Positions 10,527-19,243 of a stretch of DNA of 64,000 nucleotides are shown in pieces. The stretch is from Novosphingobium sp. Lineage in GTDB: Bacteria > Pseudomonadota > Alphaproteobacteria > Sphingomonadales > Sphingomonadaceae. Each line of letters opens with the position of its first letter. The stretch's first letter is position 1. The stretch spans positions 1 through 64,000 of the forward strand of contig JADLHU010000086.1 in NCBI GenBank assembly GCA_020848655.1. Reading direction: 5' to 3'. The translations under genes were made by a program, and so were the position numbers. The notes beneath the pieces were generated by a model. The model was not told the origin of the DNA, did not search any database, and was given only the letters and a program-made list of their open reading frames with translations.

Positions 10527-12608
10527 TCAGCGCTTGCCGCGCTCGGCCTTCAGGTCGTTGGCTCGCTTGATGACATAAGCGCGGATGGCTTCGGTTTCCT
10601 CCGGCGAAAGATCCTTGCCGAAGTTCGGCATCCCGCGCGGTTCGGCCGCGCCTTGCAGGACGAAGCCCGCGAAGGCGGCCTTGTCGCCGATCATGGCCGA
10701 CATCCTGAGGTCCGGTACTCCGCCCTTGTTCACGCCGGTATCGCCGTGACACATCCAGCACCGCGTGTGGAACAGCGTGCGCCCCCGGGCGATCACCGCG
10801 TCGGATGCGGTGACGGCGGGCGGATCGAACGGCATGGACTGTTCTGCCGGAAGCACGGGCAGCTTGCCGGTGCCGCCCAAGCGGAACGTGACCACACGGT
10901 TGACCTTGGGCAATTGCGCCTTGTCCAGCGCCGCGCCCATGTTGAGCGGCAGGATGCCCCCCCAGCCGACCGCCACCGAGATATATTGCACGCCGCGCAC
11001 CGAATAGGTGATCGGCGGGGCGACGACGCCGGAATCGAGGTTGATCGACCAGAGCTTGCGGCCGTTGGTCGCGTCATAGGCGGCGAATTCGCCCGTGCCG
11101 TTGCCTTCGAACACGAGGCCCGACGCGGTTGACAGCACGCCGCCGTTCCACGGCGTGTCGAGCGGCACCGACCAGACTTTCCGGCGCTTGACCGGATCCC
11201 ACGCGATGAGCGCCCCCTTGACCGACTTGCCGATCTCGGCCCGGATCGCCGGGTCTTCCGGCATCGAACTGCGCGCCGGGTCCTGCCCGGTGTTCCAGCC
11301 GCGCGGATCGTAGCGGAACGCCCCTGGCTTGTCGGAGACATAGGGATAGGCCATTTCCGCGATCGGGAAATAGACGAGACCGGTGTTCGGGTTGAAGCTC
11401 ATCGGCTGCCAGCTATGCCCGCCGGCGGGCGAAGGCAGGCCCATGAACGGCTCGCCCGTCGTGCTGTAGCGCGCCGCTGGCACGATATTGGGCCGCCCGG
11501 TCTTGGGATCGAGGCCCGTGGTCCAACTGACCGGCACGTACGGCGTGCCCGAGATGAACTGGCCGTTGGTGCGATCGAGCACGTAGAAATGGCCGTTCTT
11601 CGGCGCCTGCATCAGCACCTTGCGCGGCTTGCTGTCGATCGTCAGATCGGCAAGGATCATGTGCTGGGTGGCGGTATAGTCCCACTCGTCGCCGGGCACT
11701 TCCTGGAAATGCCAGACATATTCGCCGGTCGAGGGACGCAGCGCCACGATCGAGGAGACGAAAAGGTTGTCACCCTTGCCCTGGCTGCGCAGCTTGTAGT
11801 CCCACGGACCGCCGTTGCCGACGCCGATGTAGAGCAAGTCGAGATCGGCATCATAGGCCATCGAATCCCATGCGGTGCCACCACCGCCGTATTTCCACCA
11901 TTCACCGCTCCAGGTGCCGGCGGCCATTTCCATCGCTTTGTTCTCGAAGCCCTTCTTCGGATCGCCCGGCACGGTGTAGAAGCGCCAGGCCTGCCTGCCG
12001 GTGGCGATGTCGTAAGCGGTGACATAGCCGCGCACGCCGTATTCGGCGCCGCCGTTGCCGATCACCACTTTGTCCTTCACCACGCGCGGCGCGCCGGTGA
12101 TGGTGTAGGACTTGTCCTTGTCGGTGGTCTGCACGCTCCAGACCGGCTTGCCGGTCCTGGCGTCGAGCGCGATCAGGCGCCCGTCGAGCACACTGACGAT
12201 GACCTTGCCCTGCGCATAGGCGACCCCGCGGTTGACCACGTCGCAGCAGCCCTTGCGAGCGACGGCGCCGTCGATCTCGGGATCGAACTCCCACAGCTTC
12301 CGGCCGCTCACCGCGTCGAGCGCGAGCACCTTGCTCCAGGGACCAGAGGCATACATCACCCCGTCGACGACGATCGGGGTGCCTTCGACGCCGCGCAGCG
12401 AGCGAGCGTCGAAATCGGCGTACCAGGCCACCTTCAGCTCCGAGACATTGCCCGGCGTGATCTCTTCCAGCGCGCTGAACCGCTTCTCGCCCGCATCGAG
12501 GCCATGCAGCGCCCAATCGACGTCCGCCGCCGTCTTGTGACCCTGCGAACATCCCGCTGCCGCCAGTGCGAGCAGGACCGCCGCGCACCACTGATTGGTC
12601 AATTTCAT
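10527..12608 (-). CDS. PQQ-dependent quinohaemoprotein alcohol dehydrogenase, predicted lipoprotein
   Basis: A 693-residue periplasmic dehydrogenase of the type II family: an eight-bladed quinoprotein propeller plus a C-terminal cytochrome c. The start is MKLTNQ, followed by a lipoprotein-type signal with lipobox AAAGC (Cys20). The rare vicinal cysteine pair that stacks on PQQ is at 121-122 (KGCCD), and the catalytic Asp region reads PGDEWDYT. Tryptophan-docking repeats such as GRKLWSINL are present. The haem motif CWMCH is at 617-621 with Met660 as probable distal ligand. It would oxidise a primary or secondary alcohol and pass electrons to haem. It follows the TonB receptor on the same strand across a strong hairpin. 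No PQQ biosynthesis gene is in the window. Confidence 0.93.
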   Translation of the reverse strand: MKLTNQWCAAVLLALAAAGCSQGHKTAADVDWALHGLDAGEKRFSALEEITPGNVSELKVAWYADFDARSLRGVEGTPIVVDGVMYASGPWSKVLALDAVSGRKLWEFDPEIDGAVARKGCCDVVNRGVAYAQGKVIVSVLDGRLIALDARTGKPVWSVQTTDKDKSYTITGAPRVVKDKVVIGNGGAEYGVRGYVTAYDIATGRQAWRFYTVPGDPKKGFENKAMEMAAGTWSGEWWKYGGGGTAWDSMAYDADLDLLYIGVGNGGPWDYKLRSQGKGDNLFVSSIVALRPSTGEYVWHFQEVPGDEWDYTATQHMILADLTIDSKPRKVLMQAPKNGHFYVLDRTNGQFISGTPYVPVSWTTGLDPKTGRPNIVPAARYSTTGEPFMGLPSPAGGHSWQPMSFNPNTGLVYFPIAEMAYPYVSDKPGAFRYDPRGWNTGQDPARSSMPEDPAIRAEIGKSVKGALIAWDPVKRRKVWSVPLDTPWNGGVLSTASGLVFEGNGTGEFAAYDATNGRKLWSINLDSGVVAPPITYSVRGVQYISVAVGWGGILPLNMGAALDKAQLPKVNRVVTFRLGGTGKLPVLPAEQSMPFDPPAVTASDAVIARGRTLFHTRCWMCHGDTGVNKGGVPDLRMSAMIGDKAAFAGFVLQGAAEPRGMPNFGKDLSPEETEAIRAYVIKRANDLKAERGKR

Positions 12609-12659
12609 TGCCTGAATCCGTCTCGGCGCTGACCGCGCCCGTTCATTCCGAAAGCGAAC

Positions 12660-12685
12660 AGGCGGGCGCCGCGCGGCGCCCGCCT
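12660..12685. promoter_or_regulatory. Perfect 26-nt palindromic hairpin between receptor and PQQ dehydrogenase genes
   Basis: The 26 bases read identically on both strands (AGGCGGGCGCCG and its complement), giving a very stable GC hairpin 8 bases past the TonB receptor stop and about 50 bases before the PQQ dehydrogenase start. On the minus strand it is not followed by a clear T-run. It is more likely a partial terminator or an RNA-stabilising intercistronic element than a full stop. Confidence 0.6.
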
Positions 12686-12692
12686 CCACCGG

Positions 12693-14963
12693 TCACATCG
12701 AGAAGCCGAGCTTCACGTACCACTGGCGCCCGCGATCGAAGCTTTCCTGATAGAAGCCGAACGAGGGCTGGTAATCGCCGTAAGTGCGGAATTTCCTGTC
12801 GGTCAGGTTGTCCACGCCCACGGTCAGCGCATAGATGCCGTGGTTGTAGCGGATGCTCGAATTGATCAGGCTGTAGCCCTTCTGGTAAAGATAGGGGAAG
12901 TTGATGCCATTGGCATTGGTGAAGAAGCCTGAACGATAGGACCAGTCGACGCGCGGGACGAGCGTGTCCTCGCCGAACTCGAAGGTCTTTTCGGCGGATG
13001 CGCTCAGCGTCCACTTCGACACCAGCACGAACCTGGAATCGAGCGTCAGGCCCTGCACGCTGTTGTCCAGTTCGCGGTACTTGGCGTCGGTCAGGCCCGC
13101 TGCCGCGTTGAAGCGCCAGCCACCGCCGGGCGCGAGGTTGCCTTCCAGTTCGAAGCCGCGAATGCGCGCCTTGCCCGCGTTGGTATAGAACGGGCCGATG
13201 CGCGTGCTGTCGGCGACCAGCAACTGCATGTCGTTGTAATCCATCTGGAACACCGCGCCGTTGAGGCGGAAGCGGTTGCCAAGGCCCGACAGCTTGAAGC
13301 CGGCTTCATAGGACGTGACCTTTTCCGGCTGGAACGTCGGCAGCGTCGGCTCGGGCGCGGACAGGCGCTGGGTGAAGCCACCGCCCTTGAACCCTTGCGA
13401 ATAGGTCACGTACGTCATCAGGTCGTCGGTCAGGTGGTAGGCCACGTTGACCATCGGCGTCCACTTGCCGGAATTGTTGGAATAGGCGCGCTTGGGGACG
13501 ATGTAGCTGCCCGGCGCCGCAACGAAGTACGGCGGAAAATCGCTGATGACGAACTGGTCCGGCGTGAACTTCTTGTTGTCCTTGGTGTAGCGGATGCCCG
13601 CCGTCACATCGAGCTTCGACGTGGCATGCCAGGTGCCTTGCGCGAAGCCGGCCCAGCTCTTGTAGTTGAAGTAGCCGCCGCTTTGCTGGTCAAGGACGAG
13701 GAAGTTGACCGGGTTGATGTCCTGCCCGGTTTCCTTGAAGAAATAGGCGCCGACGATGTAATCGAGCACGCCCGGCACCTTGCCGACGATCTGCAGTTCC
13801 TGGGTGAACTGCTTCTGGCGGAATTCGTTCTCTACCGCGTTGATATCCAGGTTCGAACCATCGCGATCCTGCCCGAAGGCACCGCTGGTGTGGCGGTAGG
13901 ACGTGATCGACTTCAGTTGCATGTGATCGGCAAGATCGACCACGGCGGTGAAGGCGGTCGACCAGACCTCGATGTCCGAATACGTCGGATCGGTGCCGTA
14001 GAAGGTGTCCTTGCTGAAGAAGCGCGAATTGTAACAGCCGGCCGTGTTGAGGTTGGCCGCGGTATAGCAGCCCGCCGGATTGCCCGGCGCCGTGAGCGTG
14101 CCCATGGCGATCGCGTTGTTCAGCGTCACCATGCTGCCGGCTTCGTTCTGGTTGATACCGGTGACGACGACGGGCGCGCCATTGCTCTTGTCGCGCATGT
14201 AGTCGGCGGCAAGCGTCAGGTCGACGGTCGGCGCCGGACGCCAGCGCAGCGCGCCACGCACGGTCTTGGTGTCCTGGTTGCCCAGCTTGCCCTTCTGGTA
14301 AGGCGCATCGACATAACCGTCCTGGCTGAACAGGCCCGCGCCCAGCTTGGCCGAGAGCGTCTCGGTCAGCGGGCCGGCGACGAAGCCGCGCACATTGATG
14401 CGATCATCGATGCCGTACTTGATGTCGCCCTTGGCCACAAAGTGGTCGTCGGGCTGGATCGAGGTTATGTTGACCGCGCCGCCGATGGTGTTGCGGCCGA
14501 ACAGCGTGCCTTGCGGCCCGCGCAGCACTTCGACCGACTGCACGTCGATCATGTCGAACACGCCGCCGACCGAACGGCCAAGATAGACGCCGTCGACATA
14601 GATGCCGACGCCCGGATCGACGCCGGGCGCGAAGTCGTTCTGGCCGATGCCGCGGATATAGACCGCCGCGTTCGAGGCAACGCCGCTGTTGGCCGGCACG
14701 TTCGAGAAGCTGAGGTTCGGTGTGAAATCGGCGATGCGGCTGACCTGGGTGATGCCCTGCGCTTCGAGCCGCTCGCCACTGTAGGCGCTGATCGAGATCG
14801 GCGTGTCCTGCAGGTTCTCGGTCTGCTTGCGCGCCGTGACGGTGATTTCCTCAAGCGTATTGGCGCTGTCCTGGGCATGGGCCGGAACGGCCACGATGCC
14901 CATGGCGCTGGCGGCCAGAAGTGATGCCCTCATGAACCGCTGTCGTGCGGATGTGCGTGTCAT
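12693..14963 (-). CDS. TonB-dependent outer-membrane receptor
   Basis: A 756-residue outer-membrane receptor. The signal peptide ends at VPAHAQ. A TonB box-like segment (LEEITVTARKQ) is followed by a plug domain (QDTPISISAYSGERLEAQGI ... VEVLRGPQGTLFGRNTIGGAVNI) and a 22-strand barrel ending in the aromatic YVKLGFSM. Receptors of this type are highly expanded in sphingomonads and take up aromatic compounds, siderophores or cofactors. Its position beside the PQQ dehydrogenase and opposite the AraC regulator suggests it imports the substrate of this cluster. The substrate is not predictable from sequence. Confidence 0.95.
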   Translation of the reverse strand: MTRTSARQRFMRASLLAASAMGIVAVPAHAQDSANTLEEITVTARKQTENLQDTPISISAYSGERLEAQGITQVSRIADFTPNLSFSNVPANSGVASNAAVYIRGIGQNDFAPGVDPGVGIYVDGVYLGRSVGGVFDMIDVQSVEVLRGPQGTLFGRNTIGGAVNITSIQPDDHFVAKGDIKYGIDDRINVRGFVAGPLTETLSAKLGAGLFSQDGYVDAPYQKGKLGNQDTKTVRGALRWRPAPTVDLTLAADYMRDKSNGAPVVVTGINQNEAGSMVTLNNAIAMGTLTAPGNPAGCYTAANLNTAGCYNSRFFSKDTFYGTDPTYSDIEVWSTAFTAVVDLADHMQLKSITSYRHTSGAFGQDRDGSNLDINAVENEFRQKQFTQELQIVGKVPGVLDYIVGAYFFKETGQDINPVNFLVLDQQSGGYFNYKSWAGFAQGTWHATSKLDVTAGIRYTKDNKKFTPDQFVISDFPPYFVAAPGSYIVPKRAYSNNSGKWTPMVNVAYHLTDDLMTYVTYSQGFKGGGFTQRLSAPEPTLPTFQPEKVTSYEAGFKLSGLGNRFRLNGAVFQMDYNDMQLLVADSTRIGPFYTNAGKARIRGFELEGNLAPGGGWRFNAAAGLTDAKYRELDNSVQGLTLDSRFVLVSKWTLSASAEKTFEFGEDTLVPRVDWSYRSGFFTNANGINFPYLYQKGYSLINSSIRYNHGIYALTVGVDNLTDRKFRTYGDYQPSFGFYQESFDRGRQWYVKLGFSM

Positions 14964-15345
14964 TATACCCTCCTTGGAGTCGGATTTACTGCCGGACGTT
15001 TCCCTGCGAACGGTTCCGGGCTTCCGCCGGATTTCGTCGTTGTCAGGTTCTCAAGAGGGCGGCCCGGGCGCTAGCCGCGAAGGGTAGCGAATGTGCGAAA
15101 TGGGAAGCAAAGCGACGCGCATTGGCGCATGCAATTAGTAGATTTTGCACGCTTTTCGTTTGGCCGGTTATGGCCAAAACCCCCTGAAATAACATTAAAT
15201 CCCGGAACTACAAAGCGGATCGCAGCCAGAACCACTTGACAATTCAACTAATTCAAGGTCCATTTTGCGTTTCGCAGTAAGCGACTGGATGCGTATCATG
15301 ATCGAGGCGATCCGGCGCCGTCAACCGTCCGCAAGGAGGCTGGAA
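14964..15345. promoter_or_regulatory. Divergent regulatory region, TonB receptor / AraC regulator
   Basis: A 382-bp gap with an AT-rich centre (15120-15290), unusual for this genome, carrying the promoters of both divergent genes. Visible elements are a 7-bp inverted repeat with 6-base spacer (TTTGGCC-N6-GGCCAAA, 15159-15178), a TTGACA hexamer at 15237-15242, and two direct AATTCAA copies nine bases apart just after it. The inverted repeat or the direct repeats could be sites for the AraC-type protein encoded alongside; this is inference. Confidence 0.5.
15159..15178. promoter_or_regulatory. Inverted repeat, candidate operator
   Basis: TTTGGCC and GGCCAAA are perfect 7-bp arms separated by GGTTAT. 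The site is about 195 bp upstream of the TonB receptor start and about 170 bp upstream of the AraC gene. The two-turn spacing fits a dimeric regulator. No second copy was found elsewhere in the cluster. Confidence 0.4.
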
Positions 15346-16338
15346 ATGCTGTCAGTTCAGAATGGATCGTCGCAGGCCGTCACTCGCCAGTTCCAGTCGA
15401 GCCAGCCAGACGAAGTGATCGATTATGTGGCGCGCAATCTCTCGCCGCACAGGATGAACGTCACGAACCCATCGAACATGGCGGCAAGCCTGCAGTGCAT
15501 GCGCGTGGCGGGTGTGCAGATCGTCGATATCCGGTACGGCACCGATGTGTCGATCGATGCCGAGGACCTGGGCGACCAGTTCCTGATTCACGCCGGCGTC
15601 AGCGGGGTATCGAAGGTCACGTCTGGCGGGCGGGCCGCGCAGATCACGCCAGCCAATATCTATATCACATCCCCGGGCCGCAGTTCGCGCATCCATATGC
15701 CCGCGCAGTGCCGCCACATTGCCGCGCGCATCGCCGCATCGACGTTCGAAACCCACCTTGCCGGCGCGATGAACGTGACGATGAACCGCCCGCTGGTGTT
15801 CCACGGCGCGCGCGAGGAGGACCACAATCTGCCGGCCGCCTGGCGCCAGTTGCTCCACCACATCGTCAGCCAGTGCACGCTTGCCCCCGCGCTGATGAGC
15901 GAGCCACGCATCCAGCGCCAGTATTCGATGCTGATGCTGGAGATGCTGCTGGGCGGCTATGCCAACAGCTATTCCGACCAGATCGCGCGGCAGGGCAACG
16001 ACATCGCCCCGCGCCACGTGCGCAAGGCCCGCGAGATCATCCACGAATCGATCGAGGACAGTGTTTCCGTGGCGGACATCGCCGCGCAAGTCGGCGTCAG
16101 CACGCGCAGCCTGCAGAACGGCTTTCGCCAGTTCCTGGGCGTCACGCCGGCCGAATACGTGCGCCGCCACCGGCTCGAACGCCTGCACACGGTGCTCAAG
16201 GACGCGCCGCCCGACAGCAGCGTGACCGAACTGATGCTCGAATGCGGGATCGTCAATTTCGGCCGCTTCGCCAACTACTATCGTCGCCAGTACGGCTGCC
16301 GCCCTTCCGACACGCTGCGCGGGCTGGCCCTCGGTTGA
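15346..16338 (+). CDS. AraC-family transcriptional regulator
   Basis: A 330-residue regulator. The N-terminal about 200 residues look like the AraC-binding-like domain of AlkS/FeaR-type proteins (a cupin-like sensor). The C-terminal about 100 residues hold the two helix-turn-helix units (VADIAAQVGVSTRSLQNGFRQFLGVTPAEYVRRHRLERL and the second ending RQYGCRPSDTLR). The start at MLSVQNGS is decided by an AAGGAGG site eight bases upstream (15332-15338), making the 27-residue upstream extension unlikely. Divergent from the TonB receptor; probably the activator of the receptor/PQQ dehydrogenase unit or of the hydroxyquinol genes. Confidence 0.93.
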   Translation: MLSVQNGSSQAVTRQFQSSQPDEVIDYVARNLSPHRMNVTNPSNMAASLQCMRVAGVQIVDIRYGTDVSIDAEDLGDQFLIHAGVSGVSKVTSGGRAAQITPANIYITSPGRSSRIHMPAQCRHIAARIAASTFETHLAGAMNVTMNRPLVFHGAREEDHNLPAAWRQLLHHIVSQCTLAPALMSEPRIQRQYSMLMLEMLLGGYANSYSDQIARQGNDIAPRHVRKAREIIHESIEDSVSVADIAAQVGVSTRSLQNGFRQFLGVTPAEYVRRHRLERLHTVLKDAPPDSSVTELMLECGIVNFGRFANYYRRQYGCRPSDTLRGLALG

Positions 16339-16401
16339 TCCGGCCGGTGGGTGCCGAGCCGAGGCGTCAGACGCCCCTCGCCCCGCCCCCCGGCCGCACC
16401 C

Positions 16402-16965
16402 TCAGCGAACCAGCGAAGTCATCAGCACCGACTGCGCGATGAGCGACTTGGTCCAGTCGTTCGGCAGGTCGGCGATGAACAGGTTTTCGGTGCGGTAGCG
16501 GGCGATCTTCCAACCCATTGGCGTCTCGCGGAAAAACACGTGCAGACGGCTGGAACGCAGGATCGATGTGCCGTCGTCATGGATCCACGGCTGGAACTGC
16601 ACCCACTGGCCTTCGGCGCCTTCCGCCGTCGCCTGCACTTGCTCCGAACAGACGTAGTGCGTGTTGAACACCTGCCTGGGATCGCGCGCGGCATAGAAGC
16701 GGCCCATGTGCGCCGCGATCTCGGCAGGGCCGTTGTGGCGGCCGAACTGCGCGCCGTGCGCGCCGCCCACGCCTTCCCAGATCGCGTCCTCGGTAAACAG
16801 GTCGCCGATCATCACGGCGCGCTCCTCGGCCGACATCTCGCCTTCGGGAAGGGGCGAATCGCACAGGAACATGTAGCGCCCCAGAACCCGCCGCGCCGCC
16901 GCCTCCGCCTTGAGCGCGGCGACATCCTGCCGAAGCTGCGCGACCGCTGCTGCCAAGTCTTCCAT
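16402..16965 (-). CDS. SnoaL-like / nuclear transport factor 2 family protein
   Basis: A 187-residue protein with a short N-terminal coiled coil (LAAAVAQLRQDVAALKAEAA) leading into an NTF2-like cone fold (RYMFLCDS, FTEDAIWEG, HMGRFYAARDPRQVFNTHYV, GWKIARYRTENLF). Members are small enzymes (cyclases, isomerases, dehydratases) or binding proteins; many sit in sphingomonad aromatic or steroid clusters. The start is the ATG preceded by AAGGAT. It is divergent from the maleylacetate reductase gene and convergent with the AraC gene. Catalytic role unknown. Confidence 0.85.
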   Translation of the reverse strand: MEDLAAAVAQLRQDVAALKAEAAARRVLGRYMFLCDSPLPEGEMSAEERAVMIGDLFTEDAIWEGVGGAHGAQFGRHNGPAEIAAHMGRFYAARDPRQVFNTHYVCSEQVQATAEGAEGQWVQFQPWIHDDGTSILRSSRLHVFFRETPMGWKIARYRTENLFIADLPNDWTKSLIAQSVLMTSLVR

Positions 16966-17124
16966 GGGTGATCCTTCGAATGTCCAAAACCTGCCGGCCA
17001 TCCTAGGGCGAGCCTGCCAGGCCGGCCACTCCCGTCGACGCGAAAACCCAGCATTTCTGCGCGTTTCGGACAAATCCTGCGCCCCCCGTACAGAGGTGCG
17101 CGACAGGGCGGGGTAGACAGCGGA

Positions 17125-18189
17125 ATGCACGATTTCCGCTATGCCGCGCTGCCTTCGCACGTCGTGTTCGGAGCCGGCGTGATCGGCACCCTGGCCGACG
17201 AACTCGACCGCCTGGGCCTCGGGCGCCTCGTCGTCGTTTCGACGGCGGGACAGCGCGCTGCGGCGCGATCCATCGGCCGGTGGATCGGTGCGCGCTGCGC
17301 CGGCTATTTCGCGGGCGCGGCGATGCACACGCCGGTCGACGTCACGCGCCACGCGCTGGCCCGGATCGCCCCGCTCGATGCCGACGGGCTGATCGCGTTC
17401 GGCGGCGGATCGGCGATCGGCCTGTCAAAGGCCATCGCCCTGCGCACCGGCCTGCCGCAGATCGCCATCCCGACGACATATACCGGATCGGAAATGACGC
17501 CGATCTTGGGCGAGACGGAAAATGGTCTGAAAACAACGCAGTCCGCCGCGATCATCCAGCCCGGTACGGTGCTTTACGATCCCGACCTGACAATGGACCT
17601 GCCGGTGTCGGTTTCGGGGGTCAGCGGTCTCAACGCCATGGCCCACGCGGTCGAAGCGCTTTATGCACGCAACGGCAATCCGATCACCAGCCTGATGGCG
17701 GCCGAAGGCGTGCGCGTTCTGGCCCGTGCCCTGCCCGTGATCGCCACCACGCCGGGCGATCGCCAGGCCCGCTCCGATGCGCTTTACGGCGCGTGGCTGT
17801 GCGGCGTGTGCCTGGGCACCGTGGGCATGGCATTGCACCACAAGATCTGCCACGCGCTGGGCGGCACGTTCGGCCTGCCCCATGCGCAGACCCACGCGGT
17901 GATGCTGCCCCACGTGCTTGCCTACAACGCGCCCGCTGCGCCCGATGCCATGGCCGCGCTCGCCGCCGCGTTGGGCGATGCCGATCCGGCGCGCGCGCTG
18001 TTCGAGATCGGCCGCACGGTCGGTGCGCCCGCCGGCTTGCGCGCGCTGGGCATGGCCGAAAGCGACATCGACCGTGCGCTCGCGCTGGTGCTGGCCAATC
18101 CCTACTGGAACCCGCGCCCGCTCGAACGCGGGGCGCTGCGCGCGATGCTGGCGCGCGCCTGGGCGGGATCACCCCCGGCAAGCGAGTAA
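17125..18189 (+). CDS. Maleylacetate reductase
   Basis: A 354-residue iron-alcohol-dehydrogenase-type protein. The N-terminal Rossmann-like part has GAGVIGTLADEL and GGGSAIGLSKA (nucleotide binding), followed by PTTYTGSEMTPILGET; the C-terminal helical domain has the His-rich GMALHHKICHALGGTFGLPHAQTH. This length and these motifs fit maleylacetate reductases, which reduce maleylacetate to 3-oxoadipate with NAD(P)H. The hydroxyquinol 1,2-dioxygenase gene follows 25 bases downstream, giving the classic two-step hydroxyquinol route in one operon. Confidence 0.93.
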   Translation: MHDFRYAALPSHVVFGAGVIGTLADELDRLGLGRLVVVSTAGQRAAARSIGRWIGARCAGYFAGAAMHTPVDVTRHALARIAPLDADGLIAFGGGSAIGLSKAIALRTGLPQIAIPTTYTGSEMTPILGETENGLKTTQSAAIIQPGTVLYDPDLTMDLPVSVSGVSGLNAMAHAVEALYARNGNPITSLMAAEGVRVLARALPVIATTPGDRQARSDALYGAWLCGVCLGTVGMALHHKICHALGGTFGLPHAQTHAVMLPHVLAYNAPAAPDAMAALAAALGDADPARALFEIGRTVGAPAGLRALGMAESDIDRALALVLANPYWNPRPLERGALRAMLARAWAGSPPASE

Positions 18190-18214
18190 CCCCAGAAAAC
18201 AAGAGAGGAAATCC

Positions 18215-19075
18215 ATGATCGACACCACCGCCGCCTATTTCGATGCCGGCCGCTCCGCCGCGATCGTCAATGCCCGCATGGGGCCGGAAACCGACCCGCG
18301 CCTGCGCGAGGTTATGACAATCTTCGTGCGCCACCTTCATGCCGCCGTGCGCGAGGCGCGCCTGACCGGCGAGGAGTGGATGCGCGGCATCGAATTCCTG
18401 ACCGCCATCGGCCAGATGTGCAGCGACTGGCGGCAGGAATACGTGCTTTTCTCCGACGTTCTGGGCGTTTCGATGCTCGTCGACGCGCTCAATCACCAGC
18501 GTCCCGAAGGCTCGACCGAGAACACCGTGCTGGGCCCGTTCCACGTCGCGAAAGCGCCGCGCTATGCCAATGGCGCGAACATCTGCCTGGATGGCAAGGG
18601 CGAGAAAATGCTGGTCCGGGGCCGCATCACCGACAACGCCGGCCGTCCCGTTTCCGGGGCGAGCGTGGACGTGTGGCAAGCCAACGACAATGGCTTCTAC
18701 GATGTCCAGCAGCCGGGGGTTCAGCCGGCGATGAACCTGCGCGGCATCTTCACCACCGATGCGGACGGGAGCTACGGCTTCTACAGTGTGCGGCCGCGCT
18801 TCTACCCCATCCCCGACGATGGCCCGGTGGGCAAGCTGCTGGCCATGCTGGGCCGCCACCCCAATCGCGCCGCACACCTGCATTTCATCATCGAAGCAAA
18901 GGGTTACGAGCGCGTGGTCACGCACATCTTCACGCCCGACTGCCCCTATCTGGCCGAGGATGCGGTGTTCGGCGTCAAGCAATCGCTGATCGCCGACGTC
19001 CGCCGGGCCGAAGAAAACCGCGAGGATGGCGCGCTGTGGCTGGTGGATTGGGACTTCGTCCTGGCCCCGCACTGA
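18215..19075 (+). CDS. Hydroxyquinol 1,2-dioxygenase (intradiol)
   Basis: A 286-residue non-haem Fe(III) dioxygenase. An N-terminal helical dimerisation domain (about 1-100) is followed by the catalytic beta domain starting at LGPFHVAKAPRY. The four iron ligands are at the expected spacing: Tyr162 (NGFYDVQ), Tyr197 (RPRFYPIP), His221 and His223 (RAAHLHF), matching the characterised hydroxyquinol enzyme almost position for position. It opens 1,2,4-trihydroxybenzene between the two ortho hydroxyls to give maleylacetate, the substrate of the enzyme encoded just upstream. The start ATG follows AGAGAGGAAA. Catechol as alternative substrate cannot be excluded. Confidence 0.94.
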   Translation: MIDTTAAYFDAGRSAAIVNARMGPETDPRLREVMTIFVRHLHAAVREARLTGEEWMRGIEFLTAIGQMCSDWRQEYVLFSDVLGVSMLVDALNHQRPEGSTENTVLGPFHVAKAPRYANGANICLDGKGEKMLVRGRITDNAGRPVSGASVDVWQANDNGFYDVQQPGVQPAMNLRGIFTTDADGSYGFYSVRPRFYPIPDDGPVGKLLAMLGRHPNRAAHLHFIIEAKGYERVVTHIFTPDCPYLAEDAVFGVKQSLIADVRRAEENREDGALWLVDWDFVLAPH

Positions 19076-19195
19076 ACGACACCTAAAGGCACCAGAAGGC
19101 TGCTGAACAACGTTGAAGCGCACCACAGGCCCAGCCGCGAGCGGTCGAGAACGCCGGCGCAGCGGAAATCGCGCCTCCCCGCGCCATTAAGTTGC

Positions 19196-19211
19196 AAATT
19201 CATTTGAATTT
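19196..19211. promoter_or_regulatory. Palindromic operator-like site upstream of the SDR gene
   Basis: AAATTCA and TGAATTT form perfect 7-bp arms around TT, 33-48 bases before the SDR start codon, in an AT-rich patch. The half-site AATTCA also occurs in direct orientation upstream of the AraC gene. Suggests separate control of the SDR gene from the maleylacetate reductase/dioxygenase pair. Confidence 0.45.
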
Positions 19212-19243
19212 AGTATTTCCTACCTGCAAATCTGGAGAATCCG

